A stretch of DNA of 64,000 nt from Clostridiales bacterium (lineage in GTDB: Bacteria; Bacillota; Clostridia; Christensenellales; Borkfalkiaceae). The notes beneath the pieces were generated by a model. That model saw nothing but the letters and a program-made list of their open reading frames with translations. It had not been told where the DNA came from and made no database searches. The stretch covers positions 1 to 64,000 of the forward strand of contig SVIW01000004.1 in assembly GCA_015069295.1 (NCBI GenBank), given 5' to 3'. The position numbers were made by a program, and so were the translations under genes. This document shows, in pieces, positions 52,040-61,738 of the stretch. Positions within the stretch are counted from its first letter, which is position 1; every line of letters begins with the position of its first letter.

Positions 52040-52613
52040 AATTATTAGAAAAACGGCGGAAACGGATATTCGTTTGCGTTTGAATTTGGACGGCGTAGGA
52101 AATTGTACGACGGACAGCGGTTGCGGGTTTTTGGATCATATGCTGACTTTGTTTGCAAAACATTCGGGGTACGATCTGTCCGTGATTTGCGAGGGGGACG
52201 TGCAGGTGGACTACCATCACACCGTCGAGGATATCGGGATTGCGCTGGGAAAAGCCTTTTTAGAGGCGCTTGGCGACAAGCGGGGCATCGTGCGTTACGG
52301 CGATACGCTTTTGCCGATGGACGAGGCTTTGATTCGAAGTGCCGCGGATATTTCGGGCAGAGGGTATTTGGCGATGGATTTGCAAATTGGCGCGACGAAG
52401 GTCGGGGAGTTTGATACCGAGCTTTGCGAGGAGTTTTTCCTTGCGTTCGTACGCGAAGCGCGGATAACTTTGCACGTTTCGCAATTGGCGGGAAAAAACG
52501 CTCATCATATTATCGAAGGGACTTTTAAATCGGTGGCAAGAACGCTTGGAAAAGCGACGGCGATCGATGAGAAAAGACGGGGGGAAGTTCCGTCCACGAA
52601 AGGGGTGTTGTAA
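52026..52613 (+). CDS. hisB: Imidazoleglycerol-phosphate dehydratase
   Basis: A 195-residue single-function HisB, with the manganese motifs FLDHMLTLFAKHSG near 36, DYHHTVEDIGIALG near 61, and the second half HVSQLAGKNAHHIIEGTFK. There is no N-terminal phosphatase domain, and no separate histidinol phosphatase is in the operon. Confidence 0.97.
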   Translation: MRVSEIIRKTAETDIRLRLNLDGVGNCTTDSGCGFLDHMLTLFAKHSGYDLSVICEGDVQVDYHHTVEDIGIALGKAFLEALGDKRGIVRYGDTLLPMDEALIRSAADISGRGYLAMDLQIGATKVGEFDTELCEEFFLAFVREARITLHVSQLAGKNAHHIIEGTFKSVARTLGKATAIDEKRRGEVPSTKGVL

Positions 52614-53221
52614 TGGTAGCAATCGTAGACTACGGCGTGGGGAACTTGTTCTCCGTTCGTTCGTCCTTCCAAGCGGTAGGGGCGGAGGCCGTCGTTACCT
52701 CGGATAAAGCGGTGATAGAGGCGGCGGATAGGATACTTTTGCCCGGCGTAGGGGCGTTTTCGGACGCGGCGAAAAAACTTGCGGAAAGCGGGCTTGGTTC
52801 GATTGTAAAGCAAGAGGCGGGAAAGGGCAAGCCGCTTATGGGGATATGTTTAGGTATGCAGTTGTTATTTGAACGGAGTTTCGAATACGGCTGTTTTGAG
52901 GGGCTTGGATTGCTGCAAGGGGACGTTATCCCAATGCTTGGATATATCGACGAGGGGTTGAAAGTGCCGCACATCGGTTGGAACGGATTGCAGTTTGTGA
53001 AAAAACACCCGTTATTTCGGTATTGCAAAGAGGGCGACCACGTGTATTTTGTACATTCGTATTTTGCCAGTCGTTGCCAAGAGGACGTCGTTGCCGTAAC
53101 CGAGTATGGAAAAGAGCTAACGGCGGCGGTGGCGAAAGGGAACGTGATGGGGTGTCAATTTCACCCCGAAAAAAGCGGCGACGTTGGGTTGAATATTTTG
53201 CGGGCGTTTTGCGAACTGTAA
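52613..53221 (+). CDS. hisH: Imidazole glycerol phosphate synthase, glutaminase subunit
   Basis: A 202-residue class I glutamine amidotransferase. The nucleophile is in GICLGMQLLFE near residue 80, and the His-Glu pair in GCQFHPEKSG near 180. It provides ammonia to HisF. The ATG overlaps the hisB stop by one base (TAATG). Confidence 0.97.
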   Translation: MVAIVDYGVGNLFSVRSSFQAVGAEAVVTSDKAVIEAADRILLPGVGAFSDAAKKLAESGLGSIVKQEAGKGKPLMGICLGMQLLFERSFEYGCFEGLGLLQGDVIPMLGYIDEGLKVPHIGWNGLQFVKKHPLFRYCKEGDHVYFVHSYFASRCQEDVVAVTEYGKELTAAVAKGNVMGCQFHPEKSGDVGLNILRAFCEL

Positions 53222-53265
53222 ACGAGCTGTAAACGGGTTATAGGCAAGGAAAAGAGGAGAGAGAT

Positions 53266-53979
53266 ATGAAGATATTTCCTGCAATCGATTTATACGGGCA
53301 AAAGGCGGTGCGCCTTTATAAAGGGGATTACGCGCAAATGACGGTATATAGCGACGATCCGCTTGCGGTTGCGAAAGATTTTGAGGTGCAGGGGGCGGAG
53401 GCAGTGCATATCGTCGATTTGGAAGGCGCGAAAACGGGAGTGCCCGCGCATTTGGAAACGGTGCAAAGGATTGCCGAAAACACGAATTTGTTTATCGAAA
53501 TCGGCGGCGGGATTCGGGATATGCAGACGATAGAAAACTATCTTGCTTGCGGTGCAGATAGGGTTATTCTCGGTACGGCGGCGGTAACGGACGAGGTCTT
53601 TTTGAAAACGGCTTTGGAAAAGCACGGGGAAAAGATTGCCGTGGGCGCGGATATTGCCGACGGGAAGATTGCCATTAAGGGTTGGCTCGAACAATCCGAC
53701 TATACCGTGTACGAGTTCTTTGCAAAAATGCAGGCTTTGGGGGTAAAAACGGTTATCTGTACGGATATTTCCAAGGACGGGGCGATGAAAGGAGCGAACG
53801 TGGGGCTGTATAAAGCGCTGTCTTTGCGCTACGGCGTAGATATCGTGGCTTCGGGCGGCGTGTCGTCCATAGAGGACGTGTCGGCTTTGGCGGAGTTGGG
53901 GCTTTACGGCGCTATCGTGGGTAAGGCGTACTATATCGGAGCAATCGATTTGAAAAAAGCGATCGAGGTGGCAAAATGA
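53266..53979 (+). CDS. hisA: ProFAR isomerase
   Basis: A 237-residue TIM barrel. FPAIDLYGQKAVRLYKGDY carries the first catalytic Asp, IEIGGGIRDM the phosphate site, and VICTDISKDGAMKG the second Asp. GAGGAG precedes the ATG. It overlaps hisF by four bases. Confidence 0.97.
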   Translation: MKIFPAIDLYGQKAVRLYKGDYAQMTVYSDDPLAVAKDFEVQGAEAVHIVDLEGAKTGVPAHLETVQRIAENTNLFIEIGGGIRDMQTIENYLACGADRVILGTAAVTDEVFLKTALEKHGEKIAVGADIADGKIAIKGWLEQSDYTVYEFFAKMQALGVKTVICTDISKDGAMKGANVGLYKALSLRYGVDIVASGGVSSIEDVSALAELGLYGAIVGKAYYIGAIDLKKAIEVAK

Positions 53980-54734
53980 TAACGAAACGGATTATTCCTT
54001 GTCTGGACATTAAAGACGGAAAGGTCGTGAAAGGGGTGCAATTCGAGGGCTTGCGCGAAGTCGCTTCGCCCGTCGAGCTGGCAAAGTTTTATTCCTCTTG
54101 CGGCGCGGACGAATTGGTGTTCTACGATATCACGGCTTCCGCCGAGGGCAGGGCTTTGTTTACCGATATTTTACGGGAAGCGGCAAGGCAGGTGTTTATT
54201 CCGTTGACCGTAGGGGGAGGAATCCGCGGCGTTGCGGATTTTGAACGGGTGCTTTCTTGCGGAGCGGATAAAGTGAGCGTTAATTCGGGAGCGATTGCAA
54301 ACCCGACGATTATCGGGGAGGCGGCAAAAAAATACGGCAATCAATGCGTGGTTATTTCCGCGGATATCAAGCGGGTGAACGGAGCGTTTCACGTTTTTGC
54401 GAAAGGCGGTCGTGAGGACACGGGTATGGACGCAATCGAGTGGATTGTGCGTTGTGTGGGCGACGGTGCGGGCGAAGTCGTCGTCAATTCGATGGACACG
54501 GACGGCGTAAAAAAGGGCTTTGATTTGGAACTTTTGGAAAAGGTTTGCAAGGCGGTGGACGTACCCGTTATCGCTTCGGGCGGCGCGGGACGGGCGCAGG
54601 ATTTCGTCGATTTGTTTGAAAAAATCCCGACGATAGACGCGGGCTTGGCGGCTTCGGTGTTCCATTTTGGAGAAATCGAAATCAACGCTTTGAAGGAGTT
54701 ATTGAAGGAAAGGGGGATTCCCGTTCGGTTATAA
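53976..54734 (+). CDS. hisF: Imidazole glycerol phosphate synthase, cyclase subunit
   Basis: A 252-residue TIM barrel: RIIPCLDIKDGKVVKGVQFE with the catalytic Asp, TVGGGIRGVADFE, and VVNSMDTDGVKKGFDLELL with the second Asp. It forms the complex with HisH. Confidence 0.97.
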   Translation: MITKRIIPCLDIKDGKVVKGVQFEGLREVASPVELAKFYSSCGADELVFYDITASAEGRALFTDILREAARQVFIPLTVGGGIRGVADFERVLSCGADKVSVNSGAIANPTIIGEAAKKYGNQCVVISADIKRVNGAFHVFAKGGREDTGMDAIEWIVRCVGDGAGEVVVNSMDTDGVKKGFDLELLEKVCKAVDVPVIASGGAGRAQDFVDLFEKIPTIDAGLAASVFHFGEIEINALKELLKERGIPVRL

Positions 54735-54745
54735 AGGAGAGAGCT

Positions 54746-55393
54746 ATGTTAAAGATAAAGGATTTAAAATTTGACGAAAAAGGTTTAATTCCCGCCGTAG
54801 TAGTGGACGGGAAAACGAAGGAAGTATTGACTCTTGCGTATATGAACGCGGAAAGTCTTGCCGTTACTTTGCAGGAAAGGAAAACCTGCTTTTTTAGCCG
54901 CAGCAGACAAACCCTTTGGAGAAAGGGGGAAACGAGCGGGAATTATCAGCACGTGCTTTCGATAACCGCGGATTGCGACAAGGACGCTTTGGTGGTTGTG
55001 GTTGATAAAGAGGGCCCCGCCTGCCATACGGGGCAAGAAAGCTGCTTTTTTCAGCCTTTGTACGTAAACGAAAGCCGTCAGCCTTTTAGCTTGCACGGTC
55101 TGTACGAATTGTTGATGGAGCGCAAAACGAAGCTGCCGCAGGGCTCGTATACGACCTATCTTTTTGAAAAGGGGCTGGATAAAATCTTGAAAAAGGTGGG
55201 CGAAGAATGTACCGAGGTCGTGATTGCGGGCAAAGCCGAGGATAAAAAGGAAACCGTGTACGAAATCGCCGACCTTGTATACCACGTGTTGGTGTTAATG
55301 GCGCAGATGGGAATCACCGTGGACGAAGTGGAAGAAGAGCTGGCGTCAAGGCACGTGATTGACCATAAAATAAAACAGGAAAAAATGGTATAA
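54746..55393 (+). CDS. hisI: Phosphoribosyl-AMP cyclohydrolase / phosphoribosyl-ATP pyrophosphatase
   Basis: A 215-residue HisIE fusion for steps two and three. The cyclohydrolase half has SRQTLWRKGETSGN and the zinc ligands DCDKDALVV and GPACHTGQESCF. The pyrophosphatase half from about 115 has LDKILKKVGEECTEVVIA. AAGGAG precedes the ATG. Last gene of the histidine run. Confidence 0.97.
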   Translation: MLKIKDLKFDEKGLIPAVVVDGKTKEVLTLAYMNAESLAVTLQERKTCFFSRSRQTLWRKGETSGNYQHVLSITADCDKDALVVVVDKEGPACHTGQESCFFQPLYVNESRQPFSLHGLYELLMERKTKLPQGSYTTYLFEKGLDKILKKVGEECTEVVIAGKAEDKKETVYEIADLVYHVLVLMAQMGITVDEVEEELASRHVIDHKIKQEKMV

Positions 55394-55417
55394 GCACACG
55401 AAAAAAATAAAAACCCA

Positions 55418-55456
55418 AAAAACGTTTTTCCCAAAAAAGGAAAGGCGTTTTTTTGG
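55418..55456 (+). terminator. Intrinsic terminator of the serA-his operon
   Basis: AAACG-TTTCC pairs with GGAAA-CGTTT around CAAAAAA, then seven T. The 115 bases up to the next promoter are A/T-rich and hold no gene. Confidence 0.75.
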
Positions 55457-55571
55457 TGCTCTTTTTACCGTTTTTCTATCGCCTTTCTCGATTAAAAGTA
55501 TCGATTTTTTCGATATTATAAATTTATTCGACAAAAAGAGAATTTATTTCTATATAAAAGAGGAAGAATGA

Positions 55572-55600
55572 TTGACAAAATAAATTTTTTCCGCTAAAAT
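55572..55600 (+). promoter_or_regulatory. Sigma-A promoter of the lipoprotein-opp operon
   Basis: TTGACA (55572-55577) and TAAAAT (55595-55600), 17 bases apart, with a plain leader of about 100 bases. Confidence 0.85.
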
Positions 55601-55707
55601 AATAATGTTGTATAAGCAAAATTGGGTCTTAATGTCAAAAAACGGAAACAGAGGAAGAAAGATTTACAGTTTTGCAAGGCAGGAAATAAAGGACAGAGGT
55701 TTACCGA

Positions 55708-57027
55708 ATGAGAAAGAAACTTAAGAATGCGTGGATACTTTTGTTGACGGCGTTGGCGGCGTTGTTTGTGCTGGCGGGCTGTTCTTTCGGGGTGTCTTTG
55801 GAATCGCTGAAAGAAGATTATAATCTGACGGCGCAGGTTACCTATTACGCAAACGGTGAATTTGCGAAATTCGCTCCCAATAACGAAAAGGAAAAGGATA
55901 TTTATTATTCGTCCAATTCTCCCGTATTCGAAATCACGGAAGAGAGCGGGAAAATTCAGATCGGATATGAAAAGTATCTCTTCGACGGTTGGTATCATAT
56001 CGCAACGGACGACGACGGTAAGTTGATTGAAAGCGGCGAATACGAATACGAGGGCGAAATCTTCAAGCTCTACCAATTGGGCGAAAAGGTGGATTTTTCC
56101 AAGCGTATCCAAGAGGGCGAGCATTGGAAGATTGCCGCAAAGTGGAAGAGAGATATCAAGGTGCAGGTGCAATTCGTTTACGAGGCGGACGCAGAAAGAG
56201 AATTTGCGATAGATTCTTCCGCAATTACCGATAAGGACGATCCTTTGTTTGGGAAAACCTCGATAAAAACGGGCGAAACCTTGTTCTTTGAAGAATTCGA
56301 CAATTATAGCAAAGTAACGGAAAAATATCTCGAAGGCTCGATGAAGAAAATTAAATTCTCGGAAGCGGATCCTTGTACGGCGCTTGCCTATTATACCGAC
56401 CCTGCGTGCACGCAGCTTTTGGAAGGGGATATCGAGGCGTTGCCTAATCAGGAAGAAGACACCGTTATCTACGCGAAGTTTATCGAAGGTAAATGGTCGG
56501 TGGTAAAAACGTCCGACGACGTGAAGAGTATGATGACGAACCTCTATTCGGGCGAAAGATATTATCTCTTTAACGATATCGATTACACGGGCGCCGCGTT
56601 AAAGCCGAGCAATTTCGGTGCGGAGCTGCAAGGTAACGGACATACCATTCGAGGTTTGAAGTTTGTGGTTGCGCAAGAGAATACTACCTATTCGATTTTC
56701 CGCGATATTCGCGCGACGGCAATTATGGAAAACGTAAGCTTTGAAGACGTCAGCTTGGATATCAATATGCACACGCAATCGACTTCTCACTACTTTGTAT
56801 GTAACTCGATTGCGGACGGGGCGGTTGTCAACAACGTTTCCGTTCAAGGGAAGATGACGATTGCCGTTACCTTGGAAGAAACGAAAATAGAAAATATGAA
56901 AGACGGCTTTGATAAAGCTTTGTTTGGCGGCTTTGAAAACGACGCGGCGTATTACGCACAGTATCCGGGCGGATTTACGGTAGTAGGCAATCCCGCGGAA
57001 TTTATTGAAATTATTAGAAATTATTAA
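55708..57027 (+). CDS. Exported lipoprotein upstream of the Opp genes
   Basis: A 439-residue protein with signal peptide (LLLTALAALFVLAGCSFG, lipobox LAGC, Cys near 25). The middle has YLFDGWYHIATDDDGKL, like the FxGWY core of InlB-type B repeats, and again LAYYTDPACTQLLEGD. The end holds GNGHTIRGLKFVV ... ATAIMENVSFEDVSLD, a GLUG-like beta-helix stretch. It lies 29 bases before oppA with no terminator, so it is probably cotranscribed with the importer and may help hold peptides near it. AGAGGT precedes the ATG. Confidence 0.75.
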   Translation: MRKKLKNAWILLLTALAALFVLAGCSFGVSLESLKEDYNLTAQVTYYANGEFAKFAPNNEKEKDIYYSSNSPVFEITEESGKIQIGYEKYLFDGWYHIATDDDGKLIESGEYEYEGEIFKLYQLGEKVDFSKRIQEGEHWKIAAKWKRDIKVQVQFVYEADAEREFAIDSSAITDKDDPLFGKTSIKTGETLFFEEFDNYSKVTEKYLEGSMKKIKFSEADPCTALAYYTDPACTQLLEGDIEALPNQEEDTVIYAKFIEGKWSVVKTSDDVKSMMTNLYSGERYYLFNDIDYTGAALKPSNFGAELQGNGHTIRGLKFVVAQENTTYSIFRDIRATAIMENVSFEDVSLDINMHTQSTSHYFVCNSIADGAVVNNVSVQGKMTIAVTLEETKIENMKDGFDKALFGGFENDAAYYAQYPGGFTVVGNPAEFIEIIRNY

Positions 57028-57056
57028 ATTTTGAAAAACAAACGGAGGATATATAT

Positions 57057-59591
57057 ATGAATAAATCAGTAAGAAGAATTGCTTGCTTGGCACTTACCTC
57101 TCTGATGGCGTTTTCGGTAACGGCTTGCGGGGACGCAAGTGTTGATTCTACGTCTGGGACTGGCAATAAGGTACAACAGTACAATCCCGAAACCCGTCCC
57201 TTGGTTATGGCGACGGACGCGTTGGACGGTAACTTTAACCCCTTCTTCGCAACGTCTGCGCCCGATAACACGATTATCGGTATGACCCAGCTCGGTATGC
57301 TTTCGACGGACAGAGACGGGAAACCTCTTTGCGGCGAAAACGAAGATACCGTTGCGCTTGCTTACAAGGAAACGATGCTTTTGGAAGACGGAAAAACGGC
57401 GACGGAAAACTCTGCGCAGGCGGCGTATACCGAATATTCGTTTATCATCAAGAACGGTATCAAGTTCAGCGACGGCGTAGATTTGACGATTAAGGACGTA
57501 CTCTTTAACTTGTACGTTTACCTTGACCCGATGTATATGGGTTCGTCGACCATCTATTCGACGGACATCGTAGGCTTGAAATCCTACCGTGGTCAGGATA
57601 GACGTTTGGAAAATGCGACCGAAGCGCAAATTCAGGCAATTTTCTACGATGCGGCGGATACCCGTTTGAGCAACCTGAAAGAATATTTAAAGGGCGACGA
57701 AGATTCGACCCCCGAGATTTTGAAGGATAAGGAAACGGCGCTTAGACTCTTCAAAGAAGAACTGGATACCGACTGGACGAACAGCCAAGGACAGCTCGAA
57801 AGCTTTGAAGAAAACTATACCTTTGACCAAGATTGGCAGGTATATCTTTATAACGAAGGTCTTATTTCGAAAGAATACGACACGCTTGGCAACGAAAAGA
57901 AAGACGCCGAGGGCAAATATATTACCAACATCGACGCGGATCCCGACCATACCATCAACGTAGCCATGGAAGAAGCGTTGACGGCAGAAAAAATTGCGGC
58001 GGAAATGGAAGCAAAGGGCTGCGACGAAGCGACCGCTATCAATAACTTGGCAAAGCCCGTTGCTATCGATTTGGCGTACAGAAGATGGACGACGACGGAT
58101 TCGGATCTTTACAAAGTTTTGCTGATGTTTGCGACGGGTACGAACGCTCGTGAAGAATTTGCGGCAGAGGAAAAGGACGCGTACTATAAGCAGTCTAATT
58201 CGGAAAAGATTGAAGATATCAGCGGTATCACGACCTCGAAGACGAGCGTGGATTTCAACGGCAAGTCCCTTGGCGAAGAACACGACGTTTTAAATATCCG
58301 TATCTATAAAATCGACCCCAAAGCAATTTGGAACTTCTCCTTCGGTATTGCGCCTATGCACAAGTATTCGAACAGAGATGCGATTGAAAACACCAAATAC
58401 GGCGTTAAATTCAGTGATAAAGACTTCTTTGATAACGTATTGAAGGATCCCGCAAAGAGCGGTTTGCCCGTAGGCGCAGGCGTATATATGGCAAGCAGCT
58501 TGGACGGTTCGACTCCTGATAAGAGCGATTTCTATAACAATAACTGGGTATATTTCGAACGCAATCCCTATTTCCATACGGTAGGGAAAAATATCACCAA
58601 CGCGAAGATTAAATATCTCCGCTTTAAGGTAGTTAGCTCGGACAAGATCGTTACCGCTTTGGAAACGGGCGAAATCGACTATGCGCAGCCCAACGCAAGC
58701 GCAGACAACTATAACAAGCTTGCCGATATCGATAAGTTGTATTCGATTGACTATAAGACGAACGGTTACGGTTACGTTGGTATTAACCCCAAACACGTTC
58801 CCGACGTTGCGGTACGTAGAGCGATTATGATGGCGCTCGATACTAGCTCCTTGATCGGTACCTACTACGGCGGTACGTTGGCTACCCATATCTATAGACC
58901 GATGTCCACGGAAAGCTGGGCTTATCCCGAAGGCGTTGGTGAATATTATGAGTTTACGACCAACAAAAACAAGATTAAAGAAATGGTAGAAAACGCAGGT
59001 TGGAAGCTGAAAGGGGACAAATATTATAAAGACGGGCAGCAGTTGAAGCTTACCTTCACGATTGCAGGCGACTCTAACGACCACCCCGCATACGATATGT
59101 TCGACCAAGCGAAGAAATTCTTGAATTCCTGCGGTTTTGAAATCTCCGTACAGACGGACGTTCGTGCGCTTGCGAAGTTGGCAACCGGCGATTTGCAGGT
59201 ATGGGCAGCGGCTTGGTCCTCGACGGTTGACCCCGATATGTATCAGGTTTACCACAAAGACTCGAACGCGACCAGCACGAAGAACTGGGGTTATGACGCA
59301 ATCAAGGCAGACAAGGTTAAGTATTCCTACGAATGGGGCATTATCGAAGAGTTGAGTACGAAGATTGATTTGGCAAGAGAATCGCTTGACAACCGTAAGG
59401 GCGGCGAACGTGCGCGAATCTACGCGGAAGCGCTTGACCTCGTTATGGATCTTGCCGTTGAGTTCCCCACCTATCAGAGAAACGACCTCGTCGTATTGAA
59501 TAAAGACGTTGTCGATATTGCAACCGTTAATACGAAAGCAAACTGCTATGAAAGCGTTATCGACAGATTGTGGGAAGTAAATTATAAGTAA
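57057..59591 (+). CDS. oppA: Peptide ABC transporter substrate-binding lipoprotein
   Basis: An 844-residue family 5 binding protein with signal peptide and lipobox VTACGDA (Cys near 24). RPLVMATDALDGNFNPFF opens the fold; LTIKDVLFNLYVYLDP and the late DLQVWAAAWSSTVDPDMYQVYH are typical. Normal members are about 540 residues; the extra length is largely an acidic, helix-rich block at about residues 170-400 (for example LKEYLKGDEDSTPEILKDK). GGAGGATAT lies before the ATG. Ligand is probably oligopeptides. Confidence 0.9.
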   Translation: MNKSVRRIACLALTSLMAFSVTACGDASVDSTSGTGNKVQQYNPETRPLVMATDALDGNFNPFFATSAPDNTIIGMTQLGMLSTDRDGKPLCGENEDTVALAYKETMLLEDGKTATENSAQAAYTEYSFIIKNGIKFSDGVDLTIKDVLFNLYVYLDPMYMGSSTIYSTDIVGLKSYRGQDRRLENATEAQIQAIFYDAADTRLSNLKEYLKGDEDSTPEILKDKETALRLFKEELDTDWTNSQGQLESFEENYTFDQDWQVYLYNEGLISKEYDTLGNEKKDAEGKYITNIDADPDHTINVAMEEALTAEKIAAEMEAKGCDEATAINNLAKPVAIDLAYRRWTTTDSDLYKVLLMFATGTNAREEFAAEEKDAYYKQSNSEKIEDISGITTSKTSVDFNGKSLGEEHDVLNIRIYKIDPKAIWNFSFGIAPMHKYSNRDAIENTKYGVKFSDKDFFDNVLKDPAKSGLPVGAGVYMASSLDGSTPDKSDFYNNNWVYFERNPYFHTVGKNITNAKIKYLRFKVVSSDKIVTALETGEIDYAQPNASADNYNKLADIDKLYSIDYKTNGYGYVGINPKHVPDVAVRRAIMMALDTSSLIGTYYGGTLATHIYRPMSTESWAYPEGVGEYYEFTTNKNKIKEMVENAGWKLKGDKYYKDGQQLKLTFTIAGDSNDHPAYDMFDQAKKFLNSCGFEISVQTDVRALAKLATGDLQVWAAAWSSTVDPDMYQVYHKDSNATSTKNWGYDAIKADKVKYSYEWGIIEELSTKIDLARESLDNRKGGERARIYAEALDLVMDLAVEFPTYQRNDLVVLNKDVVDIATVNTKANCYESVIDRLWEVNYK

Positions 59592-59653
59592 TCAATTCCT
59601 TTTGTAACCTTTATACAATATATATAAAATAAAGAAAAAGTGAAGTAAAACAG

Positions 59654-60637
59654 ATGTTAAAATACTGTATAAAAAGACTTTTGCTTTCCGTGCTGATTCT
59701 CTTTGGCGTATCCTTGATTATTTACGTCTTGGTACGCCTGATGCCGGGCGGCTACATTGAACAAATGGCTAGCACTATGGCGCAGAACTCGGGCGGGGAT
59801 CAATTGAAAATTGAAGCGGATCTTCGGGCGTATTACGGCTTGGACGGATCGATTATTTCCGGGTATTGGAATTGGTTGACCTCTTTCCTTTCGGGGGATT
59901 TCGGTACGTCCATCGTAAAAAATCAGCCCGTAGAAGAAATCATCTTCGAAAATATGGGCGTATCCTTCACGATTGCGTTCGTAGCGTTGATTTTGGAACT
60001 TTTAATCGCCATACCTTTGGGTATCAAGTGTGCCGTCAATCAGTACGGCAAGCTTGACTATGCGGCGACGGTGTTTACGATGATCGGTATTTCCTTCCCG
60101 ACCTTCTTCCTTGGAAACATCTTGATAAAATTCCTTGCGGTGGACCTTGGTTGGTTCCCCGCAACGGGGTTGAATTCCAGCTTGGAAACGGGGGTAGACT
60201 GGTGGACGAAGTTCGGCGATACCCTGTGGCATCTTATTTTGCCGATGTTCGTACTCGTCGTTCTCAATATCGGTGCTTGGATGCGGTATACGCGTACCAA
60301 TACTTTGGAAGTGTTAAACGCCGATTATATCCGTACGGCACGCGCAAAGGGGCTTTCGGAAAAATCCGTCGTGTATAAGCACGTATTTAGAAATACGCTT
60401 ATCCCGCTCGTTACCTTGCTTGCGGGTACGTTGCCCTCGCTTTTTGGCGGCGCGTTGATTACGGAAACGGTATTCGGTATTCCCGGTATCGGTAAGACTG
60501 CCTACGATTTAATGCAGGCGGGCGACATTCCGTTTATTATGGGTTATAATATGTTCATTGCATTCTTGACCGTCATCGGGATTTTGTTGACGGATATTAT
60601 GTACGCGATTGTCGATCCTCGCGTAAAACTTGGTTAA
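59654..60637 (+). CDS. oppB: Peptide ABC transporter permease, OppB type
   Basis: A 327-residue permease with about six membrane helices. KRLLLSVLILFGVSLIIYVLVRL is the first, and the ATPase contact loop is NADYIRTARAKGLSEKSV, with the Glu-Ala-Ala-type motif modified to IRTARAKGL. GLPGIGK-like VFGIPGIGKTAYDLM is near the end. It has weak ribosome-site sequence (AAAGTGAAG). Confidence 0.93.
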   Translation: MLKYCIKRLLLSVLILFGVSLIIYVLVRLMPGGYIEQMASTMAQNSGGDQLKIEADLRAYYGLDGSIISGYWNWLTSFLSGDFGTSIVKNQPVEEIIFENMGVSFTIAFVALILELLIAIPLGIKCAVNQYGKLDYAATVFTMIGISFPTFFLGNILIKFLAVDLGWFPATGLNSSLETGVDWWTKFGDTLWHLILPMFVLVVLNIGAWMRYTRTNTLEVLNADYIRTARAKGLSEKSVVYKHVFRNTLIPLVTLLAGTLPSLFGGALITETVFGIPGIGKTAYDLMQAGDIPFIMGYNMFIAFLTVIGILLTDIMYAIVDPRVKLG

Positions 60638-60647
60638 GGAGGGAATT

Positions 60648-61733
60648 ATGGCAGAAGATAAGAAATTGATTTCCTCTTTGGCAAAAAGCGAGGACGCAGA
60701 GGTAAAAACCGCAGAAGAACAAGAGGATTTGCACGGGGAAAATTTGAACGATAGAGTACGGGTGCTTTCGCCCGGTATGATGGTTGCAAAGCGTTTCTTC
60801 CGTTCGAAATTGTCCGTTATCGGTTTGACGATTTTGGTGATTTTGTTCTTGTTCTCCTTCTTAGGTCCGGTATTTTCGCCTTGGCACGACGGCGGCGAAC
60901 GTGTGAAAGACGATTCGCCTTCGGAAATCATCGTGTATAGCCGTATCGACTACGTTATCGACGGAGAGGAATATTCGGCGTTCGATATCTCTAGCAGTAC
61001 GTCTACTTATAATTCCCGTGCGGATATGAGTTTGGACCATTTCCTCGGTACGGATACGTACGGGTACGACTTGTTTACCGATTTGATGCTGGGCGGTAGG
61101 GTGTCTCTTACCATCGGGTTCGTCGTTATCTTCTTGGAAGCGATTATCGGTATTATTTTGGGCGGTCTATCCGGTTTCTTCGGCGGCTGGGTGGATAACC
61201 TGATTATGCGTATCGTCGATATTTTAAGCTGTATTCCTTCCCTGCCTATTATGTTGATTCTGTCCGTTATTTTGGACGAATTGGGGGTAACAGGTATGGG
61301 ACGACTGTATTATCTGATGGGGGTACTGACCCTAATCGGATGGACGGGGATTGCGCGTATTGTGCGCGGTCAGATTCTATCCCTGCGCGAACAGGAGTTT
61401 ATGTTGGCGGCAAAATGCGCCGGCTTGTCCACGCGTAGAAAAATCTTCAAGCATTTGCTTCCCAACGTTATGCCGCAGCTCATCGTTTCGATGACGATGG
61501 GGCTTGGTAGCATTATCTTGACGGAAGCGACGCTTGGGTATTTGGGCTTGGGCGCGCCGCTCGGTACGCCGACTTGGGGCTCGATGATCAACGCGGCAAA
61601 CAACTCGATTTTGATGCAAGATTATCCCAATTTCTGGCTCCCGCCCGGAATTTGTATCACGTTGGCTATTTTGGCGTTCAACTTCGTCGGCGACGGGTTG
61701 CGCGACGCATTTGACCCGAAGATGAAGAGGTGA
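60648..61733 (+). CDS. oppC: Peptide ABC transporter permease, OppC type
   Basis: A 361-residue permease. An acidic N-terminal tail of about 45 residues precedes the first helix (LSVIGLTILVILFLFSFLG). A periplasm-side loop ends DHFLGTDTYGYDLFTDLM, typical of OppC. The coupling loop is EFMLAAKCAGLSTRRKIFKH. I start it at the ATG at 60648 after AAGGAGG, not at 60630. It overlaps nothing upstream and leads straight into oppD. Confidence 0.93.
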   Translation: MAEDKKLISSLAKSEDAEVKTAEEQEDLHGENLNDRVRVLSPGMMVAKRFFRSKLSVIGLTILVILFLFSFLGPVFSPWHDGGERVKDDSPSEIIVYSRIDYVIDGEEYSAFDISSSTSTYNSRADMSLDHFLGTDTYGYDLFTDLMLGGRVSLTIGFVVIFLEAIIGIILGGLSGFFGGWVDNLIMRIVDILSCIPSLPIMLILSVILDELGVTGMGRLYYLMGVLTLIGWTGIARIVRGQILSLREQEFMLAAKCAGLSTRRKIFKHLLPNVMPQLIVSMTMGLGSIILTEATLGYLGLGAPLGTPTWGSMINAANNSILMQDYPNFWLPPGICITLAILAFNFVGDGLRDAFDPKMKR

Positions 61734-61738
61734 GAAGT

